This document shows, in pieces, positions 7,721-16,086 of a stretch of DNA of 56,683 nucleotides. Under the pieces are notes generated by a model that was not told the origin of the DNA, did no database searches, and saw nothing but the letters and a program-made list of their open reading frames with translations. Each line of letters opens with the position of its first letter. The first letter of the stretch is position 1. Origin of the DNA: Allorhizocola rhizosphaerae (GTDB taxonomy: Bacteria > Actinomycetota > Actinomycetes > Mycobacteriales > Micromonosporaceae); the NCBI RefSeq assembly GCF_003426775.1, contig NZ_QJUG01000019.1, positions 1-56,683 of the forward strand, written 5' to 3'. The position numbers and the translations under genes were made by a program.

Positions 7721-8284
7721 ATGCACAAGCATCAGCACCGGCATCAGCGCAACATGCCGCACGTCTTCGCCGGCCGCGGCAGCCGCATCTACAACTTCTT
7801 CGCACACACCGTGTTTCGCGGCATGTATCGTCGGCTCGCGCGGGACGTCGCCGCCAACGCGCCGCAGGGCGCCGAGGTGCTCGACATCGGCACCGGGCCG
7901 GGCATGCTGCTGGCCGAGCTGGTCCGGATCCGGCCCGACCTCAGGCTGACCGGCATCGACCTGTCGCCCGACATGGTCGCGGCCGCCGCCCGCAACGCCG
8001 GCCCGCAGGTCACGGTCAAAGTCGGCGACGTGACCAACCTGCCGTTCGACGACGGGTCCTTCGACGTGATCGTGTCTTCGTTCAGCTCGCACCACTGGGA
8101 CGACCCGGAGGCGGCCGCACCGGAGCTGACCCGCGTACTGCGTCCGGGCGGCAAGGCATACATCTACGATTTCCGGTTCGCCCCGTTCGATGTGCTCGAC
8201 GCGGACGGGCCGCGCACGCGCGTCCGCACGGGCATCCCGTTCTTTCCGCGCTGCATCAGGCTCACGGTCTCCGCTAACGTCTAG
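7721..8284 (+). CDS. class I SAM-dependent methyltransferase
   Basis: A 187-residue methyltransferase. Motif I VLDIGTGPG lies near residue 50, the acidic GIDLS follows, and then VGDVTNLPFDDGSFDVIVS and the LRPGGKAYIYD strand. The His-rich N-terminus HKHQHRHQRN is unusual and might bind metal, but that is speculation. The C-terminus ends soon after the Rossmann core, so it is shorter than most UbiE-like enzymes. The substrate is unknown. It lies next to MarR and is followed two bases later by gluconokinase. Confidence 0.84.
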   Translation: MHKHQHRHQRNMPHVFAGRGSRIYNFFAHTVFRGMYRRLARDVAANAPQGAEVLDIGTGPGMLLAELVRIRPDLRLTGIDLSPDMVAAAARNAGPQVTVKVGDVTNLPFDDGSFDVIVSSFSSHHWDDPEAAAPELTRVLRPGGKAYIYDFRFAPFDVLDADGPRTRVRTGIPFFPRCIRLTVSANV

Positions 8285-8286
8285 GC

Positions 8287-8778
8287 GTGGTGATTGTGGT
8301 GTGCGGGGTGGCCGGGAGCGGAAAGACGACCATCGGCACGCTGCTTGCCCAGCGTCTGGGCGTGCCCTATGCCGACGCCGACGAGTTCCATCCGGAGTCC
8401 AACCGGCGCAAGATGGCCGCGGGGATGCCGCTCACCGACGTCGACCGGCTGCCGTGGCTCGAAGCCATCGCGGCCTGGATCGACGAGCGCGTCGCGGCCG
8501 GCGAGAGCGGTGTGACCTCGTGCTCGGCGCTCAAGCGGGCCTATCGCGACCTGTTGCGCGAGGGCCGCCCGCAGGTGCGGCTGGTGTTCCTCGACGTCGA
8601 CCCCGAGGTGATCCAGGAGCGCCTGCGGCACCGGCACGGGCACTTCTTCCCGCCGGACCTTGCCCGCAGCCAGTTCGCGGCGCTCGACCGGCCCCACGAG
8701 GACGAGCGGCAGGTGATCATGGTCGATGGCAACCTGCCGCCGGATCAGGTGGTCGACACCATCTTGGCCAAGACATAG
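8287..8778 (+). CDS. gntK: gluconokinase
   Basis: A 163-residue P-loop kinase of the thermoresistant gluconokinase family. It has Walker A GVAGSGKTT at residues 7-15, DADEFHPESNRRKMAAG (gluconate-binding region), LTDVDRLPWL, CSALKRAYRD, and the lid RHRHGHFFPPDL. It phosphorylates gluconate to 6-phosphogluconate in the cytoplasm. Length and motif order match the family exactly. Its GTG start is two bases after the methyltransferase stop, so the two are probably co-transcribed. Its 3' end overlaps guanine deaminase by 34 bases in convergent orientation. No gluconate permease is nearby. Confidence 0.92.
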   Translation: MVIVVCGVAGSGKTTIGTLLAQRLGVPYADADEFHPESNRRKMAAGMPLTDVDRLPWLEAIAAWIDERVAAGESGVTSCSALKRAYRDLLREGRPQVRLVFLDVDPEVIQERLRHRHGHFFPPDLARSQFAALDRPHEDERQVIMVDGNLPPDQVVDTILAKT

Positions 8779-10148
8779 GTGGCGTGGGTGGCCCGCTCGT
8801 CGCCCAGCGCCATGAGCGCGAACAGCTTCTCGTGCCAGCTGCCGGCCGCCTCGACGCGCCGCTTGAGCACCGGGGTCGCGGCGAAGTCGAGCACCACGAA
8901 GTCGGCCTCGTTGCCCACGTTGAATGAGCCGATGACGTGTTCGAGGCGCAGTGCCTCGGCCCCGCCCAGCGTGGCGAGATAGAAGGCGCGCCAGGCGGTG
9001 AGTTTGTCGAACGGCAGAGGTTCGCCTTGGGCTGGGCGGACGCCCGGCAGCGGTTCGATCGGGGCGACTGTCGTGAGTGGAGGGTGGTGGCCGAGGTATT
9101 CGCGGGCTCGCATGGCCTGTGCCTGGTAGGCGGCGCCCATGGTGTGCAGGATGGAATAGCTCGTGCCTGCCCCGCAATCGGTGCCAAGGCCGACGCGGAT
9201 GCGGGTGCCATCCTTGGATTTGAGCGTCTCGTACAGGTTGTGCGTCCCGCTGCCCAGGAAGAAGTTCGACGTCGGGCAGAACGCGATCGACGCGCCATGC
9301 GCCCGGAACAGCTCCCGGTCCCCCTCGTTGATCTCGCAGCAGTGTGCGAACAACGCCCGCTCGCGCAGCAGCCCACCATTGGCCACATACGCCTGCGTGT
9401 AGGTGGGTGTGCCGAACCGTGCGCGGACGATCGCCTCCTCTTCGAGGTTTTCCGACAGGTGAGTCTGCAGCCACACGTCGTGCTCGTCGAGCAGCTCACC
9501 GCACATCCGGAGCATCGCGGGGCTGCACGTGAGCGCGAAGCGCGGCGTCACGGCATAGCCCAACCGGCCCTTTCCGTGCCAGCGCTCGATCAGCTCGACG
9601 GTGTCGCGGCGGGCCGACTCCACGCTCGCGTCGTCTTGGTTGCCGCCGTGGGAGGACCCGTCCTGCACCACCTTGCCCGTGATCATGCGCAGGTCGCGGG
9701 CGTGCGCCTGGCGGAAGAAACCCTCGGCCGACTCCTTCGGCGTGCTTGACCACACCATTGCCGTGGTCGTGCCGGCCGCGAGCAGCGTGTCGAGGAAGAA
9801 GCCGGCGACGCGCTCGGCGTGGGCGACATCGTCGAACCGGGCCTCGGCCGGGTACACGTAGCGGTCAAGCCACTGCAGCACCTGTTCGCCGTGACTGGCG
9901 ATCGCGTCCATCTGCACGTAGTGGACGTGCGTGTCGATCATGCCGGGCAGGATGAGCTTGCCGCTGTAGTCCACGACATCGTCGAACTGGCCGCGCCACG
10001 GCTCGACCGCCGCGACATGACCGTCATCCGTGGTGACAAGCACGCCATCGGGCAGCAGGCGCACGGCGTCTGGAGGCGGCTCCAGCGTTGCCCCCGGATC
10101 GCCCGTGAAATCCAGTATCGTGCCCCGGAACGCCCGCACAACGACCAA
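8745..10148 (-). CDS. guaD: guanine deaminase
   Basis: A 467-residue amidohydrolase. Metal-binding motifs are PGMIDTHVHY near residue 70, QTHLSEN, HCCEIN and GLGTDCGAGTS near residue 315. The length, FCPTSNFFLGSG and the final composite beta domain agree with GuaD. It hydrolyses guanine to xanthine plus ammonia in purine salvage. It sits downstream of the cytochrome operon on the same strand after a 69-base gap that contains a repeat core, so it may be transcribed separately. Other cytosine- or triazine-type amidohydrolases are less likely. Confidence 0.9.
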   Translation of the reverse strand: MVVVRAFRGTILDFTGDPGATLEPPPDAVRLLPDGVLVTTDDGHVAAVEPWRGQFDDVVDYSGKLILPGMIDTHVHYVQMDAIASHGEQVLQWLDRYVYPAEARFDDVAHAERVAGFFLDTLLAAGTTTAMVWSSTPKESAEGFFRQAHARDLRMITGKVVQDGSSHGGNQDDASVESARRDTVELIERWHGKGRLGYAVTPRFALTCSPAMLRMCGELLDEHDVWLQTHLSENLEEEAIVRARFGTPTYTQAYVANGGLLRERALFAHCCEINEGDRELFRAHGASIAFCPTSNFFLGSGTHNLYETLKSKDGTRIRVGLGTDCGAGTSYSILHTMGAAYQAQAMRAREYLGHHPPLTTVAPIEPLPGVRPAQGEPLPFDKLTAWRAFYLATLGGAEALRLEHVIGSFNVGNEADFVVLDFAATPVLKRRVEAAGSWHEKLFALMALGDERATHATYVLAKMVSTT

Positions 10149-10169
10149 GATAGTGCAGGTCGGACAAAA

Positions 10170-10189
10170 CTCCGTTCAGGCGAAGCCGT
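10170..10189 (+). repeat. isolated copy of the tandem-repeat core
   Basis: An exact 20-base copy of CTCCGTTCAGGCGAAGCCGT, otherwise found only in the 77-bp array at 1-171. It lies in the 69-base gap between ccsB and guaD. The flanks are unrelated to the array, so only the core has spread. Confidence 0.85.
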
Positions 10190-10217
10190 GATCTTGCCGT
10201 TGCCGAAAAATTACGGC

Positions 10218-11183
10218 CTACACGCCGCCGTATGAGTGGAGTCCATCGAAGAAGAGGTTGACGCCGAACAGGTTCATCAGCATCGTGAGCCAGCCGACGA
10301 CGGCGATCCACGCGGTCACACGCCGCTTCACACTGGGCGTGGCGCGGGCGTGCAGGTAGGCGGCATACACGATCCAGGAGATGAACGCCCACGTCTCCTT
10401 GGGATCCCAGCCCCAGTAGCGGCCCCACGCCGCCTCGGCCCAGATCGCGCCGGCCGCGACCGCGAACGTCCACACCGGGAACGCGAAGGCGTGCATGCGA
10501 AACGACAGCCGCTCGACGGTCTCGGCGTTGGCCAGGAACCGCCCGTATGGGTAGAGCCCGCCGCGCTTGCCCTCGTCGTATCCGCTGCGGATCAGGTACA
10601 TGACGGATGCCGCGAACCCGACCAGGAACAGGGCCGACGACAGCGCGGCCGTGCCCACGTGCACCACGAACCAGTACGAGTCGAGCGCCGGCACCAGCGG
10701 GCCGACCGGCGTGTTGAGCACGACCATCGCCACGCCCGTCAGCAGCACCTGCACCAGCGTCACGAACAGTCCCAAGTGGACGGTCTCGCGCCACTTGACG
10801 ACCACGCCGAGCCACACGAGCGTGCCCACGAGCGTGACGGTGAGCACGAACTCGTACATGTTGCCCCACGGCAGCCGGCCCGCCTCCATCGACCGCGTCA
10901 CGACCGTGACAAGGTGCGCCAGCGCGGCCAGCACGGTGAAGGCGACCGCGTATCGGCCAAGCTGGACAGGCCGTGGCTCGGGATCGGTGGTCGGCTCGGC
11001 GACGGTGTAGCCGCCCTGCCGCGTGATCGGCCCGTCCTGCGACCCGCCTGCATGCACGAGCTCCGGCTCGCGCGCCACCGCGCGTGCGACCGCGCCGCGC
11101 CGGCCGAACGCGTAGTCGGCGGCGTGCGTGAGCATCGCCGCAAGGTACAGCAGGACGGTGATTATGAGGACGTTGTCGGACAC
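10218..11183 (-). CDS. ccsB: cytochrome c biogenesis protein CcsB (CcsA-like)
   Basis: A 321-residue polytopic membrane protein of the heme-handling family. The tryptophan-rich WGRYWGWDPKETW (WWD domain) lies in the C-terminal third and about eight hydrophobic segments are visible. With ResB it forms the system II synthase that exports heme and attaches it to apocytochrome c outside the membrane. The GTG at 11183 was chosen because it yields a hydrophobic first helix; it overlaps the resB end by 22 bases. It is the last gene of the heme/cytochrome operon. Confidence 0.93.
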   Translation of the reverse strand: MSDNVLIITVLLYLAAMLTHAADYAFGRRGAVARAVAREPELVHAGGSQDGPITRQGGYTVAEPTTDPEPRPVQLGRYAVAFTVLAALAHLVTVVTRSMEAGRLPWGNMYEFVLTVTLVGTLVWLGVVVKWRETVHLGLFVTLVQVLLTGVAMVVLNTPVGPLVPALDSYWFVVHVGTAALSSALFLVGFAASVMYLIRSGYDEGKRGGLYPYGRFLANAETVERLSFRMHAFAFPVWTFAVAAGAIWAEAAWGRYWGWDPKETWAFISWIVYAAYLHARATPSVKRRVTAWIAVVGWLTMLMNLFGVNLFFDGLHSYGGV

Positions 11184-12580
11184 CTGGTCAACCTCGCAAA
11201 CTCTTCCGCGAACCCCGGGTAGTCGGTCTTGGGAAGCCCGCCCGCCTCGGCGGAGCCGTCCGGGTGCAGTCGCCACCACACCCTACGCCGCCTGCCATAA
11301 AGCGACAGCGGCAGCCCGATCACCAGCAGCGCGGCGCCGGCGAGCACGATGGGCGTGCCCGGGTCGTGCCGGACGGAGATGGTGATCCACGGGCGGGTGC
11401 CGAGAAACTCCACCCTGCTGCCGTCTTCGAGCGTCCAGCTCTCACCCTTGCGCAGGATTTTGGCCTCGCCCATCTGCTTGAGCCGGTCCTTGTCCAATGT
11501 GTACACCGACTTGGCGAGCCCGGCGTCCAGGCCAAGGTCGCCGGAGTAGGCGAGCAGGATCAGCTGCGGGTCGTTCTCGGCCGGGTGGGTCGACCGGCCC
11601 ATCGAGGCGGTCGGCAGGTACAGGCCCTCGAAGCCGATCTGCTTGGTCTTGTCGCTGCCGTTGGCGTCGGGGAACGCGGCCACGCCCTCGCTGGTAAGCA
11701 TGCCGTCGACCGGCAGGAACGGGCTCACCGTGGTCTGCGTGCGCCCCTGCGCGTCGGTGTATCGGATCTCCAGCGCGTAGCCCTGCCCGAGCAGGTAGAC
11801 GTTGGCCCCGTCGAGGCGCAGCGGCCGGTTCACGCTGAAGGAGAGTCCACCGTTGACCGTGGCATCGAAGAACTTCGGCACCCCATTGTCCTCATAGGAC
11901 ACATCAAAGTCGTTGAGCTCCAAGCAAAACCGGGGCAGATCGCTGGCCGACACGCGTGGCCCGAGCCCATAGTCGTCGTATTGCTGGAGCGTGTTGCAGA
12001 ACGCCTGATCCGACCCCTGCACCAGCAGCCGGTTGGCGTGCCAGCCCCACTGCGTGCCGATCCCGACTCCCACGAGCACGAGCAGCAGCGCCGTGTGGAA
12101 GAGAAGATTTCCGGTTTCTTTGAGGTACCCGCGCTCGGCCGCGATGGTCACCGTGCCGTCAGGATGCTCGCGCCGCCTGACCCGCCACCCCTTGAGTTGT
12201 GGCTCAGGATGCGAGTCGAGTTTGGCGTAGGCGGGCAGGCGCTGCATGCGCATCGGCGCGTCCGGCGGCGGCTTGCGCAGCGCGCGGACCTGGTCGCGCA
12301 GGCGCGGCACGACGCACCCGATCAGCGACGTGAACAGCAGCAGATAGATCGCCGAAAACCACGGCGAGGCGAACACGTCGAACGCCCACAGCCGGTCGAG
12401 CACTGGCGCGAGCTTTGGATTGGCGTCGAAGTAGCCCCGGACGTCCTCCATCTTCACCGACCGCTGGGGCAGCACGGAGCCCGGAATCGCCGCCACGGCG
12501 AGCAAAAACAGCAGGATCAGCGCCGTGCGCATGCTGGTGAGCCAGCGCCAGCTGTTGCGCAGAAAAGCCAGGGGGCTCAT
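11162..12580 (-). CDS. resB: cytochrome c biogenesis protein ResB
   Basis: A 472-residue ResB-type protein. It has three membrane helices in the first 190 residues (ALILLFLLAVAAIPGSVLP and two more), a large extracytoplasmic domain, and a final helix near residue 430 (IVLAGAALLVIGLPLSLYG). It partners CcsB in heme delivery to apocytochrome c. The ATG at 12580 overlaps the ccdA stop as ATGA, so the genes are coupled; the upstream open frame lies inside ccdA and is not used. Confidence 0.93.
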   Translation of the reverse strand: MSPLAFLRNSWRWLTSMRTALILLFLLAVAAIPGSVLPQRSVKMEDVRGYFDANPKLAPVLDRLWAFDVFASPWFSAIYLLLFTSLIGCVVPRLRDQVRALRKPPPDAPMRMQRLPAYAKLDSHPEPQLKGWRVRRREHPDGTVTIAAERGYLKETGNLLFHTALLLVLVGVGIGTQWGWHANRLLVQGSDQAFCNTLQQYDDYGLGPRVSASDLPRFCLELNDFDVSYEDNGVPKFFDATVNGGLSFSVNRPLRLDGANVYLLGQGYALEIRYTDAQGRTQTTVSPFLPVDGMLTSEGVAAFPDANGSDKTKQIGFEGLYLPTASMGRSTHPAENDPQLILLAYSGDLGLDAGLAKSVYTLDKDRLKQMGEAKILRKGESWTLEDGSRVEFLGTRPWITISVRHDPGTPIVLAGAALLVIGLPLSLYGRRRRVWWRLHPDGSAEAGGLPKTDYPGFAEEFARLTRCPTTSS

Positions 12581-13311
12581 ATGCCGATGCTTCCCGCGCC
12601 GACGGTCGCCCGCAGCCACGTGATGAACTCCGACCACGCGCCGGTCACCAGCGCCAGCCCGACGACGATCAGCATGACCCCGCCGATCCGGGTGACCCAT
12701 CGCGAATTACGCCGGATCGCCTGCACCACACCGGCCAGCCGGCGCATGCCGAGGCCGAAAATCAAAAACGGAAGACCAATTCCGATGCAGTATCCAATAG
12801 CGAGCACGACGGCCCGCCCGGTGTTGCCGCCCACGCCTGCCAGCCCGAGCACCGCGCCCAGGGTCGGCGACAGGCATGGGACCCAGCTCAGGGCGAACAC
12901 CGCGCCGAAGACCGGCGCGCCCAGCAGGCCCGCCCGCGGGAGGTGGTGCACCCGCCACTCGTTTTGCAGCCCCGGAATCAGGCCCAGGAACGCCACGCCG
13001 AGCACGATGATCAGCGTGCCGACCGCGATCTGCACGACCCGGTCGTGCTGCACCAGCAGCCGCCCGGCCTGCGCCGCGAGCACGCTGATGGTGATGAACA
13101 CCGCGGCGAAGCCGGCCGTGAACAACCCCACCCCGGCCACCACCCGGCCCGGGCGCGGGTCGTCGAGGTCGGCGCCCACCAGGCCGGTGACATAGGCCAG
13201 ATAGCCCGGCACGAGGGGCAGCACACAAGGCGAGAGGAAGCTCACGAGCCCGGCCAGCGCCGCGATCCCCAGCGCGACGATCAGTGGCCCACCCGTGACG
13301 AGGTCGGTCAT
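12577..13311 (-). CDS. ccdA: thiol-disulfide transmembrane protein CcdA
   Basis: A 244-residue protein with six hydrophobic helices. The two redox cysteines occur in the family motifs LSPCVLPLVPGY (near residue 29) and SWVPCLSPTLG (near residue 144). CcdA passes electrons from cytoplasmic thioredoxin to the extracytoplasmic thioredoxin-like protein encoded just upstream, keeping the apocytochrome CxxCH cysteines reduced. It overlaps its neighbours by ATGA on both sides. Confidence 0.94.
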   Translation of the reverse strand: MTDLVTGGPLIVALGIAALAGLVSFLSPCVLPLVPGYLAYVTGLVGADLDDPRPGRVVAGVGLFTAGFAAVFITISVLAAQAGRLLVQHDRVVQIAVGTLIIVLGVAFLGLIPGLQNEWRVHHLPRAGLLGAPVFGAVFALSWVPCLSPTLGAVLGLAGVGGNTGRAVVLAIGYCIGIGLPFLIFGLGMRRLAGVVQAIRRNSRWVTRIGGVMLIVVGLALVTGAWSEFITWLRATVGAGSIGI

Positions 13312-13862
13312 GACCGGCCCGCGACCTCGTCGACCAGCGCGCGCAGCTCATCCTTGAGGATCGCCTTGCGGATCACCGCGGCGATCCTGCCGTCGCGGTC
13401 GATGATCAGTGTGGCCGGAACCACATTCGGCGGGACCTGAACGAACTCCAGCGCGATCCGCCCGGCCGGGTCGAAGATGCTCGGGTAGGACGCGCGGTCC
13501 GCGTCGAAGGCGAGCGCCTTGTCCTTCTCATCGCGGGTGTTGATGCCGATGAACTCCACCTGGGGCAGATCCTTGTGCACGGCCTCCAGGTCGTCGGCCT
13601 CCACCCGGCACGGCCCGCACCAGCTGGCCCAGAAGTTGATGACGACCACGCTGCCGCGCTTGCTCGCGAGGTCGTAGGTGCCGCCGCCCTCCAGCAGCTC
13701 GCCCGTGACAGCGGGCGCCGGCACGCGCTTGTCGGGCTCGTATTTGACCACCGGGCCCGCGTCCTGCTCGGTGCACCCGGCGGCCGCCAGCATCAGCGAC
13801 CCGGCCAGCCCGAAGGTGAGGAGTTTGCGGAACACGAAGACATCATGCCCCGCGGCCGACAC
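13308..13862 (-). CDS. TlpA/ResA-like thioredoxin lipoprotein
   Basis: A 184-residue exported thioredoxin-fold protein. A hydrophobic signal with lipobox AAGC near residue 29 is followed by the redox motif WCGPC near residue 83 and a cis-Pro loop (VVPATLIID). It is expected to reduce apocytochrome c thiols and to be recycled by CcdA. Two starts are possible: GTG 13862, which overlaps the phosphatase gene by 20 bases, or GTG 13835, which gives a tighter signal peptide (VFRKLLTFGL). Neither has a strong ribosome site. Confidence 0.9.
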   Translation of the reverse strand: MSAAGHDVFVFRKLLTFGLAGSLMLAAAGCTEQDAGPVVKYEPDKRVPAPAVTGELLEGGGTYDLASKRGSVVVINFWASWCGPCRVEADDLEAVHKDLPQVEFIGINTRDEKDKALAFDADRASYPSIFDPAGRIALEFVQVPPNVVPATLIIDRDGRIAAVIRKAILKDELRALVDEVAGRS

Positions 13863-14463
13863 CGGGTCCCAAGTGGGCCGCCGGTTCCGAGTATGTGATC
13901 TGGGTCAACGTCCCGTCGTCGAAGGTCAGCGACGTGAGGCTGGCCAGCCCGCACTGCCGGGTGCGCGGGTCGTGCCACAGCCGCCCGCGCGACAGGCTCC
14001 GCCGCACTGTCCAAATCGGAAGCTGGTGGGAGACCAGCACGGCCTCGTGCCCGTCGGCCTCGGCGCGGGCGGCGTCGACCGCCTGGGCCATGCGCCGGGC
14101 GATGTGCCGGTATGGCTCCCCCCAACTGGGCCGGAACGGGTTGCGCAGCATCCACCAATTGCGGGGCGAGCGCAGCGCGAGGTCGACGCGCAGCCCTTCG
14201 AACAGGTTGTCGCTCTCGATCAGCCGGGGATCGATCACGATGGGCAGGCCGAACTGCTCGGCGATCGGGAGCGCGGTCTCCTGCGCTCGTTCGAGCGGGC
14301 TGGCCACCACGTAGGTGATGTCGTGCCCGGACAGCGCGGTCGCGACCGCCTTGGCCATCTGCTGGCCCAGCTCACTGAGCTGGTATCCGGGCAGGCGCCC
14401 ATAGAGCACACTGCTCGGGTTGTACACCTCGCCGTGCCGCAGCAGGTGGACGACTGTTCTCAC
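13843..14463 (-). CDS. histidine phosphatase family protein
   Basis: A 206-residue phosphoglycerate-mutase-like phosphatase. The catalytic RHGE lies at residues 8-11, a second Arg is in ASPLERAQETA, and the distal His is in VSHQLPIW near residue 140. This protein commonly sits between hemL and the cytochrome c genes in actinobacteria, but its substrate there is unknown. The GTG at 14463 puts the RHG motif at the normal distance from the start. It overlaps the next gene. Confidence 0.88.
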   Translation of the reverse strand: MRTVVHLLRHGEVYNPSSVLYGRLPGYQLSELGQQMAKAVATALSGHDITYVVASPLERAQETALPIAEQFGLPIVIDPRLIESDNLFEGLRVDLALRSPRNWWMLRNPFRPSWGEPYRHIARRMAQAVDAARAEADGHEAVLVSHQLPIWTVRRSLSRGRLWHDPRTRQCGLASLTSLTFDDGTLTQITYSEPAAHLGPGVGRGA

Positions 14464-14518
14464 GTGCCGCTCACTTCGCGGCCGCCGCTGCGTCCGCGCG
14501 ACTGGCGCACAGCGGACC

Positions 14519-15820
14519 TCACTTTGCGGCCGCCGCCGCGCGGGCCGCGATCGGGAGCGCGGCCGCGATCCGGTCCATCGCCTCGTCGTTGATCGCGGTG
14601 GACACGAACCACGCCTCGAACGCGCTCGGCGGCAGATAGACGCCCTGGGCCAGCATGCTGTGGAAGAACGCCGCGAACGCCGCCACGTTCTGCCGCTTAG
14701 CCACGGTGTAGTCGGGCACGGGCCCTTCCACGAAGAAGATAGAGAACATGTTGCCGGCACTCGACAGGTGATGCGGCACCCCGGCGGCGGTCAGGGCCTC
14801 GGTGGCCAGGGCCGAGACGCGGGCGGCAGTGTCGTCGAGCCGCGCGTAGGTGGCGTCGGTGGCCAGGCGCAGCGATGCGAGGCCCGCGGCACAGGCAAGC
14901 GGATTGCCCGACAGCGTGCCCGCCTGATAGACCGGCCCGGCAGGGGCCAGGCGCGACATGATCTCCTCGCGGCCGCCGAATGCCGCAGCCGGAAGCCCGC
15001 CGCCCATCACCTTGCCGAACGTCCACAGATCGGCATCGACCGGCTCCAGGCCGTGCCAGCCCGCACGCGACACGCGGAAGCCGGTCATCACCTCGTCCAT
15101 GATCAGTAGCGCGCCGTGCCGGTGGGCGAGCCGCGCCAGGCCCTCGTTGAACCCCTTCGCAGGTGCGATCACACCCATGTTGCCCGCGGCCGCCTCCGTG
15201 ATGATGGCCGCGATGTCTTGTGCTGCAAGGGCTTCCGCCACGGCGTCAAGGTCGTTGTAGGGCACGACAATGGTCTCGCTCGCGGTCGCCCCGGTGACGC
15301 CCGGCGAATCGGGGATCGCCAGCGTCGCCACCCCGCTGCCCGCGGCGGCGAGCAGCCCGTCGACGTGGCCGTGGTAGCAGCCGGCAAACTTGATCACCTT
15401 TGTCCGGCCGGTGAACCCGCGCGCCAGCCGGATGGCCGACATCGTCGCCTCGGTGCCGGAGCTCACCAGGCGCACCTGATCGACGGCCGTCCGCTCGACG
15501 ATCTCCTCGGCCAGCTCGACCTCGCCGGGTGTGGGCGTGCCAAAGCTCGTGCCGCGCCCGGCCGCCTCGCGCACCGCCTCGACGATCGTCGGGTGGGCGT
15601 GCCCGTGGATCAGCGGACCCCAGGAGCACACCAGATCGACGTAGCGCCGGCCGTCGGCGTCGTACAGCCACGGGCCCTCGCCGCGCAGCATGAAGCGCGG
15701 CGTGCCGCCGACGGACTTGAACGCGCGCACGGGCGAGTTCACGCCGCCGGGCACGATGGCCATGGCACGCTCGAACAGCTTCTCGGACGCCGGGGCATCC
15801 GCCGGGTACTCAGCGGTCAC
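14519..15820 (-). CDS. hemL: glutamate-1-semialdehyde 2,1-aminomutase
   Basis: A 433-residue PLP enzyme of class III aminotransferase fold. [10 protein letters not shown] near the N-terminus, [24 protein letters not shown] (Asp242) and the Schiff-base lysine in TFGKVMGGG (Lys270) are all present. It converts glutamate-1-semialdehyde to 5-aminolevulinate, an early step of heme synthesis by the C5 pathway. GTG 15820 ([10 protein letters not shown]) gives the normal length; the frame is open 27 codons further. It probably heads the operon that continues into cytochrome c maturation. Confidence 0.95.
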   Translation of the reverse strand: MTAEYPADAPASEKLFERAMAIVPGGVNSPVRAFKSVGGTPRFMLRGEGPWLYDADGRRYVDLVCSWGPLIHGHAHPTIVEAVREAAGRGTSFGTPTPGEVELAEEIVERTAVDQVRLVSSGTEATMSAIRLARGFTGRTKVIKFAGCYHGHVDGLLAAAGSGVATLAIPDSPGVTGATASETIVVPYNDLDAVAEALAAQDIAAIITEAAAGNMGVIAPAKGFNEGLARLAHRHGALLIMDEVMTGFRVSRAGWHGLEPVDADLWTFGKVMGGGLPAAAFGGREEIMSRLAPAGPVYQAGTLSGNPLACAAGLASLRLATDATYARLDDTAARVSALATEALTAAGVPHHLSSAGNMFSIFFVEGPVPDYTVAKRQNVAAFAAFFHSMLAQGVYLPPSAFEAWFVSTAINDEAMDRIAAALPIAARAAAAAK

Positions 15821-16010
15821 GTCAAAATTCTGCCAGACCTGTGACCGTGCTATGGACGCCGCTGCAGGCCCCCACAACCGGGCGCCTGCTTTCCCCCGCA
15901 CTTGGCGCCGGCTTCCATGGGCATGCCCTTACCCGGCGGCCGCTCTCCAGCGGGCACGCTGCGTGGCGGTCGCAGGTGCTTCGCGGCGGGCGCCGCAGGC
16001 CCACAGGGTG

Positions 16011-16070
16011 TTGACCATGAAGCTGGCGCCACGACCCGCCGCCGAACATGGACGTAAGTTCATGATCGAC
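16011..16070 (+). repeat. 60-bp interspersed element, copy A
   Basis: Begins TTGACCATGAAG and ends CATGATCGAC. It matches copy C (51629-51688, opposite strand) at about 50 of 60 positions with no gaps, including an unbroken 22-base identity in its right half. It lies 16 bases after the stop of the FAD oxidoreductase gene and about 190 bases before the hemL start. The rest of 15821-16086 holds no recognisable gene. Confidence 0.85.
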
Positions 16071-16086
16071 GCGAAACGGGGCCGGG

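Noticed and set aside
11264..13195. A 643-codon plus-strand frame opposite resB and ccdA
   Set aside because: Antisense of the coupled cytochrome c maturation genes; no recognisable domain.
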